64,000 nt of DNA. Origin: Mactra quadrangularis. Lineage: Eukaryota > Mollusca > Bivalvia > Venerida > Mactridae. Both the position numbers and the translations under genes were made by a program. The notes beneath the pieces are model-generated. The model searched no databases and was not told where the DNA came from. It saw only the letters and a list, made by a program, of their open reading frames with translations. Each line of letters starts with the position of its first letter. Within the stretch, counting starts at the first letter, position 1. Below are positions 25,001 to 34,785 of the stretch, piece after piece. The DNA lies in NCBI GenBank assembly GCA_025267735.1, contig CM046301.1, positions 58,175,872 to 58,239,871 of the forward strand. Direction: 5' to 3'.

Positions 25001-28000
25001 ACAATATGATTTAATTTCATGTAAATCCTGCACACGAGTACATAACGATAGATTATCGAACACACTTAGTCAATGTTGATGTTAATATGCAGACTTTTCG
25101 TGTCACAAAAACTCGTCTGCAACATTACATTTGTCCGAGAATATGCTGCCTCCGAGAAATAAAAGTTTGGGGTTGTTGTACAAAAAATGGACAAACCAGA
25201 GTGTACCGTATGTTGCAAAAATGTTGTATGCTAAGGGGGCAATACAACAAACTTGGCCGTGCATGTCTGCCTGTCAGCAGACAGATTATGTCTAGACACA
25301 GACTCACACACTCTCATACCTAGAGGCTATCAAGATTCTGGAGTAAGATCAAGAAGATAATCTCTGGGTACGAGAATTAGACTCACTAGATGCAATGATA
25401 GCCTATTTCTTAAAAATGCCCACGTCAAAGACTTTAACATTTAAAAAATCAATATGACAGTGCATTTAGTAGTATGGTGTTACTACAATCAAAATAAATG
25501 AATAAAATAACACGGTTTTGCAGTTGAAAAAAAGTATATTTATTATTAAAATATTATATGATACATCAAATATCGATCATTTTGTATCGATACGAATATC
25601 ATATCGATCATTTTGACCGATATAGAGCCCTACCCATCGCCTGCAACAGCAGTTCTTTCCTCCATTACACTCCATATGTACTGTGGGCAATTTGACTGGC
25701 AAAATCTAGTTTTCATGAATATGCATGAGGCAGGGGAGACCAATTTTCTTCCAATTAAATTGCATGTTACAATAAAATACTCTTCAATATCAATGCTATG
25801 CTGGGATTTTCTTACTTAAAATAGAAATCAACACACATGTTCATTTTCTCATTTTGAATGGTAAACCAAACCTTAGATATAGAACGTAATTTCATTGGCT
25901 AGTTTTCCTAAGTGGTTTCCTTAAACCAATAAAACTGCCTCACTAATTTTTCATGATTACACTTACATTCCTAACCAAATGGCCTATGGTACATAAAGCA
26001 GCATAGCAGAGTAATGTATGGTGGGATAATCAACGAAGGTCTACTCAAATGATACTAGTCTTACCCATATGGTCTTACCAGTCTAAATGTTAATATCGAA
26101 ATTATAAATGTAAAAAGTTGCAATTTTGAAATTTTCTCAAAATTCAATGAATAATCAAAGATAGCATGTAGTATTCCTATTCCTGGGCAATGAATTTGAA
26201 AATTTTGATTTTGATTTGCTTTATTTGGGAATTAGATAAAAATTTATCAAGCATTGAATCCAACTTAAAAGTAAAGATCACAGATTGCTAGCTTGATGAT
26301 ACTCTTATTGATATATAATATATAGAAGGTACGCAGCAAAACAGTCAGTTTTTTGCTACCCTATCGGACTTAAACCGTTATATTTTACGTATCCCAACTA
26401 TTTTCTTATTTCTGTACATACTTTTAAAGGTTAATCATTTATCTACAAAACTATTGATCAAGTTTAATCACATAGCTCATGTGGTTGAGAAAAAAATACA
26501 TTTTTTACTAGCACTTGTTTACCCCTCCACTAGGAGCTGACAATCTCTCTTTAGATAGAAATAGATTTTAAAATATCAAACATTCCTTATTTATTTATTG
26601 GAGGTAACGCCGTATCAACACAATTTAGGTCATTTCACAGCGTCCAGCGCACCTAACCTAGCTTTCCTGGACCATTGTCTATAACCAGTACTCACCTACC
26701 CTTCTACAAGGCCGGAAACTACTCCATATTATCTAACCAATGGAGGAAAATCGACATTATTGTCAAATTTTCATGGAAGGGTATTCCCCGGGTGGGATTC
26801 GAACCCCCACCCCTTCGGGCACGAGTATCTAAATCCCGGCGCGCTACCAACTGCGCTATCGACCCGGGTCATCAAACATTCCTGTAAATATATAACCAAC
26901 CATGGCAAGAAATTGAACCCACAACCTCGGGAATTCTATTTCTAGACAGTACCATTTAGCCTCTACTTTGACTGTCTGCTATCATATAAATGTCTAATAT
27001 CTACTTAACTTTTCAGATCCTGACAGGATACTTGAGAAACGTAAAAGGAAAGCAGCTAATCTTAGTTATCTGCAAGATCCATCTGGTATGTACTATATTT
27101 AATATTTTTTAGGTTTAACATCACTCAGCATTATTTCCCTTGTTGCATAAATCATCATTATCTCCCTTATTGCATAAATCATTATCTCCCTTGTTGCATT
27201 GATCATTATCTCCCTTGTTGCGTAAATCATTATCTCCCTTGTTGCGTAAATCATTATCTCCCTTGTTGCATTAATCATTATCTCCCTTGTTGCATAAATC
27301 ATTATCTCCCTTGTTGCGTAAATCATTATCTCCCTTGTTGCATTAATCATTATCTCCCTTGTTGCGTAAATCATTATCTCCCTTGTTGCATTAATCATTA
27401 TCTCCCTTGTTGCGTAAATCATTATCTCCCTTGTTGCGTAAATCATTATCTCCCTTGTTGCGTAAATCATTATCTCCCTTGTTGCATTAATCATTATCTC
27501 CCTTGTTGCGTAAATCATTATCTCCCTTGTTGCATAAATCATTATCTCCCTTGTTGCATAAATCATTATCTCCCTTGTTGCATAAATCATTATCTCCCTT
27601 GTTGCATTAATCATTATCTCCCTTGTTGCATAAATCATTATCTTTTTTTTCATTGAATAACAGCATTTCACTGTGAAGCATGAAATAAAAGATAAAATAT
27701 TTCTTCTCTTTCAGGTAATAGTAGTATATCTCCCGAGACATTAAAACATAGATTAAAGTTAAAAGCTACTAGAACTGGGCGTACTAAAAATGAAACTGTC
27801 ACAGTGAAGGAAGAAGGTATACTAGTTTATTTAACCCAGGCACTTTAGGCCAATTAGGTTACCTAAAGGATTTTGAATCTAGTATCCCAAACAGGTTGCT
27901 GTTGCTTACACTCACTCTGGTTGGTTATACCCTTTCATGAAAATTTGACAATATTGTCAATCTTTATACACTGATAAGGTATATGGAGAAGCTGTGCATC

Positions 28001-29692
28001 TTGTGGAAGGGTATGGGAGTACGGGCTATAGACAAAGGTACAGGATAGCTAGCTTAGGTGAGCTCATCAATTAATAATGACCATAGTTTGTGTTCACATG
28101 GTGTTGAACCCAATCCAAAAAAATTGTCAACACAGGAGCTGTGTCAACTTAATATTTATCAAGATCAGAATAGACTATATCCGGAATTCAAAAATTTGGG
28201 TTTTCTCCTCCTGTACAAACAAATTTTCACTGTTACAATGAAAACACGTGTACAAAGAACAATAGGATTTAATCCATAGTTCATGCTATTTAGCAATGAT
28301 GCGTAACAAACTTTGTTTGTACCGCCTGTGCACGGATGGAAAAACCCATAAATTTGAATTCTGGATTAGGTCTATTGGTTTGATCCACATGTTGTTTTCT
28401 TTCTTTTATACCGTTTGCTGCTATTTTTGCATTTTTACAAGTCACATACGTGATATAAATGAACTGGGCTTGTCAAATCACTGACATGTTTTCTGTCCAG
28501 TTTATTTTTTGTATAATTTAACTAGCAATCAAACCAGGTCAAATTTTAAATCCTAAATGACCTGTTTCTAGTTGTTGCTATTCAAAATCAGACTTTCTGG
28601 GTAATTAAAATTAACACAAAAAATACTACTAATCTACACAAGTATTAATGTGAACATAAAGGTGGTCCTGGGTTTATTTCCGACTAGGTGTATGGTTTAT
28701 TCCTTTGTGAAAGATATGTACCTGTGATTTATGAATGTAAACAAGATGTCAATGAGTATTTTAAAGGATGGTATAGTTTTGCTGTGCCATTTTTAAGCTG
28801 CACAATAAACATGTAAAAAGTCTCTGCAGGAGGATTGTCAGATACAATATCCAGTGACAAGAGTACAGTTGATGTGTGTGTAAATATGGATCCTAGACTA
28901 TAAAATACTTTACTATGTACTATATATTTATCTATAATAACCTTATAATTTACAGTAAGAAGTCCTGATGTACCTCAGTATTCCTTTGCTAACATTGGAT
29001 CACAGCAACCGTCTTCTGGTATGTCAATGGCTGCAATGTCACCTGCACAACATATGGATATGGGACAAGTAACCATAGCAACGTCAAGTGGAATGTCAGG
29101 AGGTAAACTTCAATATACACAACCAGCACAGGGTCAGGTTCCATCAGTGACCTTGACTCCACAGATTTTGCAGCTGTTGGCTTCATCTGGTCTTCTTACT
29201 CAACAGCAGCAGACACAACCTAATACAATTTTACAACAACCACAAATGGGTCATCAAGATCAAGTTCAGCCCCCTCCTGTATCTCAACCTTTCCAGCCTG
29301 ACCCAGGATCACAGCAACAACAGACTCAATTAAATCCTCAAGCACAAGCTGATATATTAAAATCTTTAATGCTTCAGTTACAGCAAGGGCAGACTGGTTC
29401 AAACCTACCATCTAGTGGTCCCCTTATATCGGGGAATGATCCAAATATGCAAGGACAAATTCAAGACATGAATTCATTGGGATCATTAAGTTTTGATCAA
29501 AATCTGTTGAACTCTTTAATGCAAGGAGATTCTCCTATGATTTCATTGGAAAGTTTTGAAGGACTTGGAGCTAATATCACAGACCTTAACTTTGATCCAA
29601 ATGTTGCTCAGTTTGAAACTGTCGGTGGCGATCAGAATTCACAGCAGCAATATGACGAGACGTCTGCTGCGGTACAGAATTTAAATGGCTAG
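13008..29692 (+). CDS. Rel/NF-kB transcription factor (class II, RelA/c-Rel/Dorsal type), complete, 11 exons
   Basis: Sequence-specific transcription factor of the NF-kB pathway: held in the cytoplasm by IkB, released by Toll/TLR/IMD-type signalling, and active in the nucleus as a Rel dimer. Exons: 13008-13032, 15376-15516, 17744-17991, 18763-19000, 19697-19831, 20656-20754, 22791-22882, 24198-24336, 27017-27085, 27715-27816, 28956-29692; total 2025 nt, 674 aa, all phases fit. A Ser-rich N-terminal tail of about 93 aa precedes the Rel homology domain, which starts at GPYVEI (residue 94). The DNA-contact loop RFRYECEGR is at 109-117, followed by GSIPGE. The dimerisation/IPT half runs from about 263 to 372 ([42 protein letters not shown]). 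The nuclear localisation signal EKRKRK is at 379-384. The C-terminal exon (430-674) is Gln-rich and ends in acidic/hydrophobic segments typical of an activation domain. There are no ankyrin repeats, so it is not a p100/p105/Relish type. Long introns are full of repeats. Confidence 0.95.
13293..14320. repeat. Inverted GTAACTCTAGACC-type repeat pair in Rel intron 1
   Basis: 13293-13345 (CCGTAACTCTAGACCCAGG, CTACTGGTTGGC) and 14275-14325 (GCCAACCAGTAGAGTTAC, CGTAACTGTAG) are partly inverted copies, related to the element at 35002-35320. No coding sequence between them. Confidence 0.5.
15376..15516 (+). CDS. Rel exon 2, N-terminal extension
   Basis: 141 nt, phase 1 to 1, residues 9-55. Encodes a predicted amphipathic Leu-rich piece ([19 protein letters not shown]) upstream of the RHD. 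I do not recognise this segment from vertebrate Rel proteins. Acceptor TTCTTTTAG. Confidence 0.85.
15659..16025. mobile_element. 367 bp MITE with ACTGCCCTCCAAAAG ends
   Basis: Left CACTGCCCTCCAAAAGTT and right AACTTTTGGAGGGCAGTT (18 bp, 17 matching), with TA on both sides, as for Tc1/mariner insertions. Confidence 0.85.
16061..16279. mobile_element. MITE, GGCCACAACAA ends, copy 2
   Basis: Ends TGAGGCTACAACAAGTTGAT and the inverse ATCAACTTGTTGTGGCCTGA; interior is the inverse of the copy at 5567-5792 (CTCGCACCTTAATTTTGAC). Confidence 0.8.
17415..17716. mobile_element. CAGGGGCGGATCC-type MITE, complete copy beside Rel exon 3
   Basis: Inverse orientation: ends with AATCCTGGATCCGCCCCTG at 17716, begins CATAGGTGGATCCAG at 17415; CTATT next to both ends. 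Only 27 bp separate it from the exon 3 acceptor. Confidence 0.75.
17744..17991 (+). CDS. Rel exon 3, RHD start and DNA-recognition loop
   Basis: 248 nt, phase 1 to 0, residues 56-138. A Ser/Arg-rich linker, then [19 protein letters not shown] and [12 protein letters not shown], the hallmark of Rel proteins. The Cys in RFRYEC (residue 114) is the conserved redox-sensitive one. A TIR element ends 27 bp before this exon. Confidence 0.97.
18535..18690. repeat. Short array of GTATTGC..ATATTGCAATAC units
   Basis: Four units of about 37 bp with the palindromic core TATTGCAATATATTGCAATA, in Rel intron 3, about 75 bp before exon 4. Open in three frames by chance. Related words at 49800-49855. Confidence 0.75.
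18763..19000 (+). CDS. Rel exon 4, RHD N-terminal subdomain
   Basis: 238 nt, phase 0 to 1, residues 139-217. Contains [18 protein letters not shown] and [19 protein letters not shown], typical Rel core. Confidence 0.97.
19056..19425. mobile_element. 370 bp mariner-like MITE, CAGTACCCACCAAA ends
   Basis: Left CAGTACCCACCAAAAGTTTA, right AAACGTTTGGTTGGTACTG, TA on both sides (19054-19055 and 19426-19427). Rel intron 4. Confidence 0.85.
19697..19831 (+). CDS. Rel exon 5, end of RHD-N
   Basis: 135 nt, phase 1 to 1. Encodes [19 protein letters not shown] and [11 protein letters not shown], the hinge into the dimerisation domain. Acceptor TTTTTTTAG. Confidence 0.97.
20656..20754 (+). CDS. Rel exon 6, IPT domain start
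   Basis: 99 nt, phase 1 to 1. Encodes [20 protein letters not shown] then [12 protein letters not shown]. The 36 bp minisatellite begins about 20 bp after its donor (20755). Confidence 0.97.
20775..22100. repeat. 36 bp minisatellite, about 36 units, Rel intron 6
   Basis: Unit core GAAAGGGAGTTTAATTTTAT followed by CATGGAACTCAGTTCA. The first part alternates two unit types (ACTCAGTTCAG and ATTTAGCTTAG), giving a 72 bp higher-order unit. About eight 35 bp units at 21614-21890 change the frame. Starts 20 bp after the exon 6 donor. Read-through from exon 6 meets TGA before the array, so it is not coding. Confidence 0.95.
22791..22882 (+). CDS. Rel exon 7, IPT domain
   Basis: 92 nt, phase 1 to 0. 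Encodes [20 protein letters not shown] and [16 protein letters not shown] target duplication begins 8 bp after the exon end. Confidence 0.97.
22902..23202 (+). mobile_element. tRNA-derived SINE, family 2, just inside Rel intron 7
   Basis: A box TAGCTCAGTGG, B box GTTCGATTCC, body ending TTAAACCCAACAAAAACAAAC. TSD ACATAATATATA (22890-22901) against ACATGATATATA (23203-23214). Confidence 0.88.
23497..23782 (+). mobile_element. tRNA-derived SINE, family 1
   Basis: A box TAGCGCAGTTGG, B box GGTTCGAATCC, tail AATAAATAAATAG. 14 bp TSD ATCTTACCTACAAA at 23483-23496 and 23783-23796. Confidence 0.92.
24198..24336 (+). CDS. Rel exon 8, end of IPT domain
   Basis: 139 nt, phase 0 to 1. Encodes [15 protein letters not shown], then the [19 protein letters not shown] strand pair. 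Acceptor TTTCTTTATAG. Confidence 0.97.
24443..25632. mobile_element. 1.19 kb hAT-like element, non-autonomous, Rel intron 8
   Basis: Ends TAGGGCTCTACACCGG and the inverse CCGATATAGAGCCCTA; 8 bp flanks TCCATCGC (24435-24442) and CCCATCGC (25633-25640). Subterminal ATATCGAT/CGATATAT words at both ends. No transposase frame. Confidence 0.85.
26588..26870 (-). mobile_element. tRNA-derived SINE, family 1, Rel intron 8
   Basis: Minus-strand SINE with A box TAGCGCAGTTGG, B box GGTTCGAATCC and AATAAATAAAT-type tail; 13 bp TSD ATCAAACATTCCT at 26575-26587 and 26871-26883. Confidence 0.92.
27017..27085 (+). CDS. Rel exon 9, nuclear localisation signal
   Basis: 69 nt, phase 1 to 1. Encodes [25 protein letters not shown] is the NLS that IkB masks. 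The 24 bp minisatellite begins about 40 bp after the donor. Confidence 0.95.
27125..27645. repeat. 24 bp minisatellite, about 21 units, Rel intron 9
   Basis: Unit ATCATTATCTCCCTTGTTGC + ATAA/GTAA/ATTA. Variants are interleaved rather than blocked. Open on the minus strand only because 24 is a multiple of 3. Confidence 0.95.
27715..27816 (+). CDS. Rel exon 10
   Basis: 102 nt, phase 1 to 1. Basic/Thr-rich linker ([20 protein letters not shown]). Not conserved enough to assign a role; the phase fits both neighbours. Acceptor TTCTCTTTCAG. Confidence 0.85.
28170..28378. mobile_element. MITE with TAGACTATATCCGGAATTC ends, copy 1
   Basis: Inverted ends of about 30 bp (TCCGGAATTCAAAAATTTGG and CCATAAATTTGAATTCTGGA), with TA at each tip. 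Copy 2 at 39900-40102; degenerate relatives near 17330-17370 and 42700-43225. Confidence 0.85.
28956..29692 (+). CDS. Rel exon 11, transactivation region and stop
   Basis: 737 nt, residues 430-674, stop TAG at 29690. Gln/Pro/Met-rich low complexity with acidic-hydrophobic pieces such as [19 protein letters not shown] and [14 protein letters not shown], as in activation domains. Homology outside close relatives is expected to be low. Confidence 0.92.
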
Positions 29693-30090
29693 TAGCAGGA
29701 TATGATGTATTTGTAATATCAGTATATTGTGAAGAATGAAATTCGAGGGCTTAGTAGAAAACTGCTATAACTCCAAGTCTTAACAATTTTTTAATAAGAC
29801 TGGAAAAGAAAATGTTCAGTTTTTTGTCCTTATTACTATACACTTTCACTAAGTAGATCTGTGTTTATGCATGCTTTATGAATGGAATATTTTGATGATT
29901 TTTTTTACTGCTTGTTAATGTAAACAATGTGACCACAAACATGGCCGATTCCAATAAAAACCAATATTTTGGGGGTAGAACACTAACAATTAAATTGTTA
30001 ACTAATTTGAACTTATTTTGTTGATATATCAACATATAAAGTATACAATGTACTTACACATTTTTAAAATAAATGTTGTTTAAGGGGTCT
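29693..30090 (+). other. Rel 3' UTR with two AATAAA signals
   Basis: Non-coding sequence after the TAG. AATAAA occurs at 29953-29958 and 30068-30073. Which one is used cannot be decided, and longer 3' UTR forms are possible. Confidence 0.5.
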
Positions 30091-33000
30091 GCTTAAATCA
30101 GTAAAATGATGACCATTCATACCCTTATTCACCTAATGAGTGGACAAGTCCATTATTTAAAGTACAAAAATATGCATAAATTAATATACGGAACTTAATA
30201 TACGGTACAACCTGAAAGTATGTGTATACTTTCCCTAATATAACAAAGGCCTTTTTTGAGAAAAGTGTGTTTACAACAGTTTTCTGCTTAGCCCTTAATG
30301 TAATGATGTTGCTTTAATGATGAAAGTATGGGATTGTTACAATGTTCTACAAATACCTTTTGATTGATAATTTTTAAAATGTATAAATCTATCTCTGTCA
30401 GAATGTCATTTATCAAACTACCGGGGTAGCTTGTATCTCAGTATAAGGTTGAAAATCATTTCTAAAAACCTAAATCAAAACAAAAAGCATTTGATGTGTT
30501 CTGAAAATATTCACTTTTGTTTTGTTTTTTTCAAATGAATTTGGTTGTTTTTTACTGTTAAGATTATAATCATTGCAACCAATTGCAAGTGCATTGTATT
30601 GGTAATTTACTAAATGAATACTTGCTAAATATAGTTTCACACTTGTACATAACATGTTCACATAAAATGTTGATGCAATTGTAAGGCATGAAAACTTACG
30701 ATACCCCCCCCCCTCCTCAATTAAAATTATGATACCCCCCTCAATTAAAATTACGATACCCCCTCAATTAAAACCTTATGAGCTTGACTTATTGTAACAA
30801 CACATTTACATGGATTGAAACTCAAGTGAGTGTAATGTCACCTCTGTGTTTCATGTATATGTCCAAATGTGGACTTTCATATAAATCATGAAGCATTTTA
30901 GAAGTATTTCTACTAAGCTCAAGGGTTTTTTTTCTTACTTGAAGCCAGCAGATTGGGCATTAGAGTAGGAAAATAATATTAATGGATCAGGGAAAAATAA
31001 GCGTAAGCTACATGTAAGTAAAGGAGAATGTAGATGTACATTGTAATTTTGTGCTGACTGAATAATCCTTGTTGCTTTTTTTGATCATTAATACCAAATT
31101 GTCTGCCAGTTGTAGATTTATACATTTTAAACTTGAATGTACCAAGTATTTCTTGTAAAGGCGGGAATTTATTAGGAGTGTAGGCAGACGGATGGTTGAT
31201 TATTGTCAGTGCTACATTGAGCTGTAATGATAGGAATGAGAAGTTTGCCTAGGTTTATATGAATGATCTTTTTACTTGTGAATACAGAATAGGACTTGTA
31301 GGCAGCGTATGGAAGCAGGGTGCGTCAGAAGAAGGGATGTAGTTTTTATTTAGAAACTTAAGGGGAGAATAGAAAAAGGGTAAGGAGGATAAGCGATTGA
31401 TTTTTATTCAGAATCTAAAGGGGATGGTAGAAAAGGGGTCTGGAGAATAAAATAGAGTGCCCTGCTGTTCAGCTTATGAGAACTCGCTGCATATACTGTC
31501 GGTTTAGTTTAAGTAGAAAATGTTGTGAAATTAATTTTTTGTAATTTTCAGTCTAGGTACAGATAATTGAATCAAAATGATGCTTTTCTAAAACGATGCT
31601 ACTAGTTAGGTGAAAGCTGCATCAATGTTTTTTTTGCAAAAGATTGTAGAACAATTTTCTTTCGATTCTGCATTTACAAATGTATCTGATTGGGTTATTG
31701 GTTGTTTATGTAATAATACCAAAGATAATAAATACCTATGTTACATGTATATGCCTATGACTGAATTCCATCCAATGATATATTTTACAATGTTAGTAAC
31801 ATGTGGTGAGTCTGTAGGACGCTTATATATAATTTTGAATGAAAATGCCAAAATCAACCTTAAAGGAGTTTCTGCAGGGAATTAGTTAATTTTTTCACAG
31901 AAGTGCAGCTAATTTTATGTTAGAAAATACTCTATTTCTTATCAGAACTATTTTTTATTAAAACCAAAAACCTGGGAAAAGCTGCATTCTACAATCTTGC
32001 AAATAAACATGAATACAGCTTTTTACCTCTGTAGTTTTATTGTAATATTATAAACAGTCCTGTGGGTAAAGGTATTCATATTTTTTGTAGGGTTTATTTG
32101 CATGAAGTTTTCAACTATTTCTTATTATTATCAGTTTCTAAAACCATGTCGAAAATTAGTACATTGTGTATTATTACTTACAATGTTTCCATTTGTATTG
32201 ATGAGTAATTACTAGTGAAATACTTCTTGCCAGTTCATTGGTTATTTTATATTTCATTTTTGTTCTGCAGAAATTTGTTAACCCCTTTTATCAAGTCTTG
32301 ACAATTAGGTACATTTAGAATGCATTAGGAACTCAACAATAACATTTTTCTCTACTCGATCATTTATTTCTAAAAAGGGGTTGTGGAAGTATGGTGCCAT
32401 TTTTTTAGCTTACCTGTTCTGAGAATAGTGAAAGCTGTCCTACTTAGTTGTGCATTTAAAACACTTGTGTAACACTTGGGCTATTATTTTACAAGCAAAT
32501 TTTGTATCTGCAACCTCTGAAATTTCAGCTTATAAGACTGTACATGTGTATAAATTTACTCATATCTACTGGCATGCCAATCAGATTGAATTTGTTTACC
32601 ATATTAATAAGAATTCCAAAATAGTATAGCAATCTGTCCATAGACTGCTCATGCTTGTATTCATTATTACATGTATGTATGTTGCAATTAAATCTATTAA
32701 TCAATTCTGGTAAAAGTTGTACTCAGAATTTAATTTTTATGTACATGTATTAAGCTTGAAGAATGTCTCATTTTAGCCTTAATAATAATTGGTCTCTTAT
32801 ATGGATAATATAGAACTTCAATCTGTGTTACTGTTAGCTCTCCTTGATGCCATATTTTAAAGGGACTGATGCAAAATATTAAGGGGACTGGTGCCAAGTG
32901 TTAAAGGGTCCGATGCCAAGTGTTAAAGGGTCCGATGCCAAGTGTTAAAGGGTCTGATGCCAAGTGTTAAAGGGTCGGATGCCAAGTGTTAAAGGGACTG

Positions 33001-34752
33001 ATGCCAAGGGTTAAGGGGTCTGATGCCTAGTGTTAATTGGTCAGATGTCTGTTGAGGAAATATTGGTCATTGCCATTGATATATGGCATTATGTTAGGAA
33101 GGATCCAAATATATGATAAAATATTTGAAAATATTTTCTTAATTCTATTATATGATACAAACATGTTATAAATTGTTCTAAAATTGATGTACTGTCAAGA
33201 GTATTCAAGGGGGTTATTATCAGAACACTTTACATTGGCAGTTGCCCTATTTAGTTTGTTGCTTATGCAGGTTAGAGTGTATTAGTGTTTCTGAACCACC
33301 TTCCTTGAAGAAAATAGGCGATAATGTTACATGTTGCTTTAATGTTATATAAACGGTATGTGTGTTTCTAGATGAAATTAATTCTGATAGTATGTAGGAT
33401 TAAAGCATTGATGAATTGTTTACATATTTTTATTGCTGTTATTGAATTGTCTAAGTCTATTTGTACCAAATGAAGGTACATCATTTGTATATTATGCATT
33501 GTCTTGATTTTTAAATAATTTTTCATTATTTCATTATTTGTGTGTGCTTATCTACCTTCTTTCTCTCATTATTCTCTCATTATTTGTTGCTTATTCATAC
33601 AATTGTTTAATATCTAAATGTAAATAAACTAATGAATTTAGGAACTTCTTGTTTTTATAGCGACATGGTTTTCTGGTTGAAATCATCTTATAGTGATCCA
33701 TATCACCTGATGTTATGTTGATTAATTACTGTTTGATATTATATGGGAAATTGAAGATCAGACATCGAAGAACACATCTACATTTTAATTGTCGGAAAAC
33801 ATGCTGAAACAAGAACTTTGTGCTTTGGTAAATAAGCCCTGTTTGTAATAAACTTAGTGACCACAGACATATCTTATGCAGTTATTAGTTGATGATTAAA
33901 CTAGATCAATATATTATTATTTGGGCTTTTGAAGGGGCATGACTTACCATATTGGTGTAGATAAATGATTTTGCTTTGAGAGTATGTACTCTGACAACAA
34001 TAAGAAAATGGTTGTCTGCAGAATAAAATATTCTGGTTTTAGTCTGATAGGGTAGCACAGCCCAGTATTGCTGATTTTTCCTCAAGTATGTATTATATGT
34101 ATAAATTATAAATTATTGAATGGTTGTATTATCGAGCTAGCCACGTGTATTCTAAACTTGCTTAGTTTTGCACGTTATTCACGTACAGAGAGATCAGCCA
34201 ACACAATTATTCAGTTACTTAAATGGCTGTTGGAAAATTAGTTGATCATAAGCAGTCAGTAGCATCTGAATCGACTTAAGACACTGTATGTTTTTGTAAG
34301 ATATATTGCCCTGGCAATGGGTTAATAACTGGCCAGCATTTTTGCATGAATCGTTACATTCAAGGTTATATACATAAATGTGTAGCCAGCTAAGTGTTTG
34401 GACTTTCTCATAAGACCGACAAAATAGATTATCAGCTAATCAACATATAGAATCAGTTAAAATCTTGTGTAAAATTTAAATTATGTTATTAAGTTACTTA
34501 AAAGGACCCTTGGGCAGTTGCATTGATGCGCGCACCTGTCATTTCCACAACGACGTTTTTTATTCGTAAATGTTTTAGACGATGTTAGTAAAAGCATCAT
34601 TATCTCCCTTTGGTAAACGTTTCCATGGATTTTGTTAAATTCTCGGATGATTTATAAAATTATTGGATACATTCTTGAATTGAACACTGCTTTATCATTT
34701 TCCTGCACTTGTGTTTAAGTTTCTACTGGTACAAATTTAACTTTAAAGCGCG
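30091..34752. other. Rel downstream / intergenic, mostly unstructured
   Basis: Low-complexity AT-rich sequence. A 28 bp CGATACCCCCCTCAATTAAA triplicate lies at about 30700-30775 and a 22 bp array at 32857-33050. An 81 to 91 codon open frame at 31610-31885 has no recognised content. No exon seen. Confidence 0.5.
32857..33050. repeat. 22 bp tandem array, about 9 units
   Basis: Unit TTAAAGGGTCTGATGCCAAG + TG with point variants. Confidence 0.9.
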
Positions 34753-34785
34753 ATGACGACTGTCACTGCCTCTGAGAATGAACAG
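34753..34785 (+). CDS. Unassigned gene, exon 1
   Basis: 11 codons, MTTVTASENEQ, donor ACAG|GTATAG, phase 0. The ATG follows a GCGCG motif; a short exon supported by phase only. Confidence 0.6.

Noticed and set aside
27099..27671. 190-codon minus-strand frame of MIYATREI repeats
   Set aside because: This is the 24 bp intronic minisatellite, a multiple of three without stops; no splice or start context.
31610..31885. 91-codon plus-strand frame in the Rel downstream region
   Set aside because: No recognisable domain, no splice sites tying it to a gene; AT-rich chance frame.
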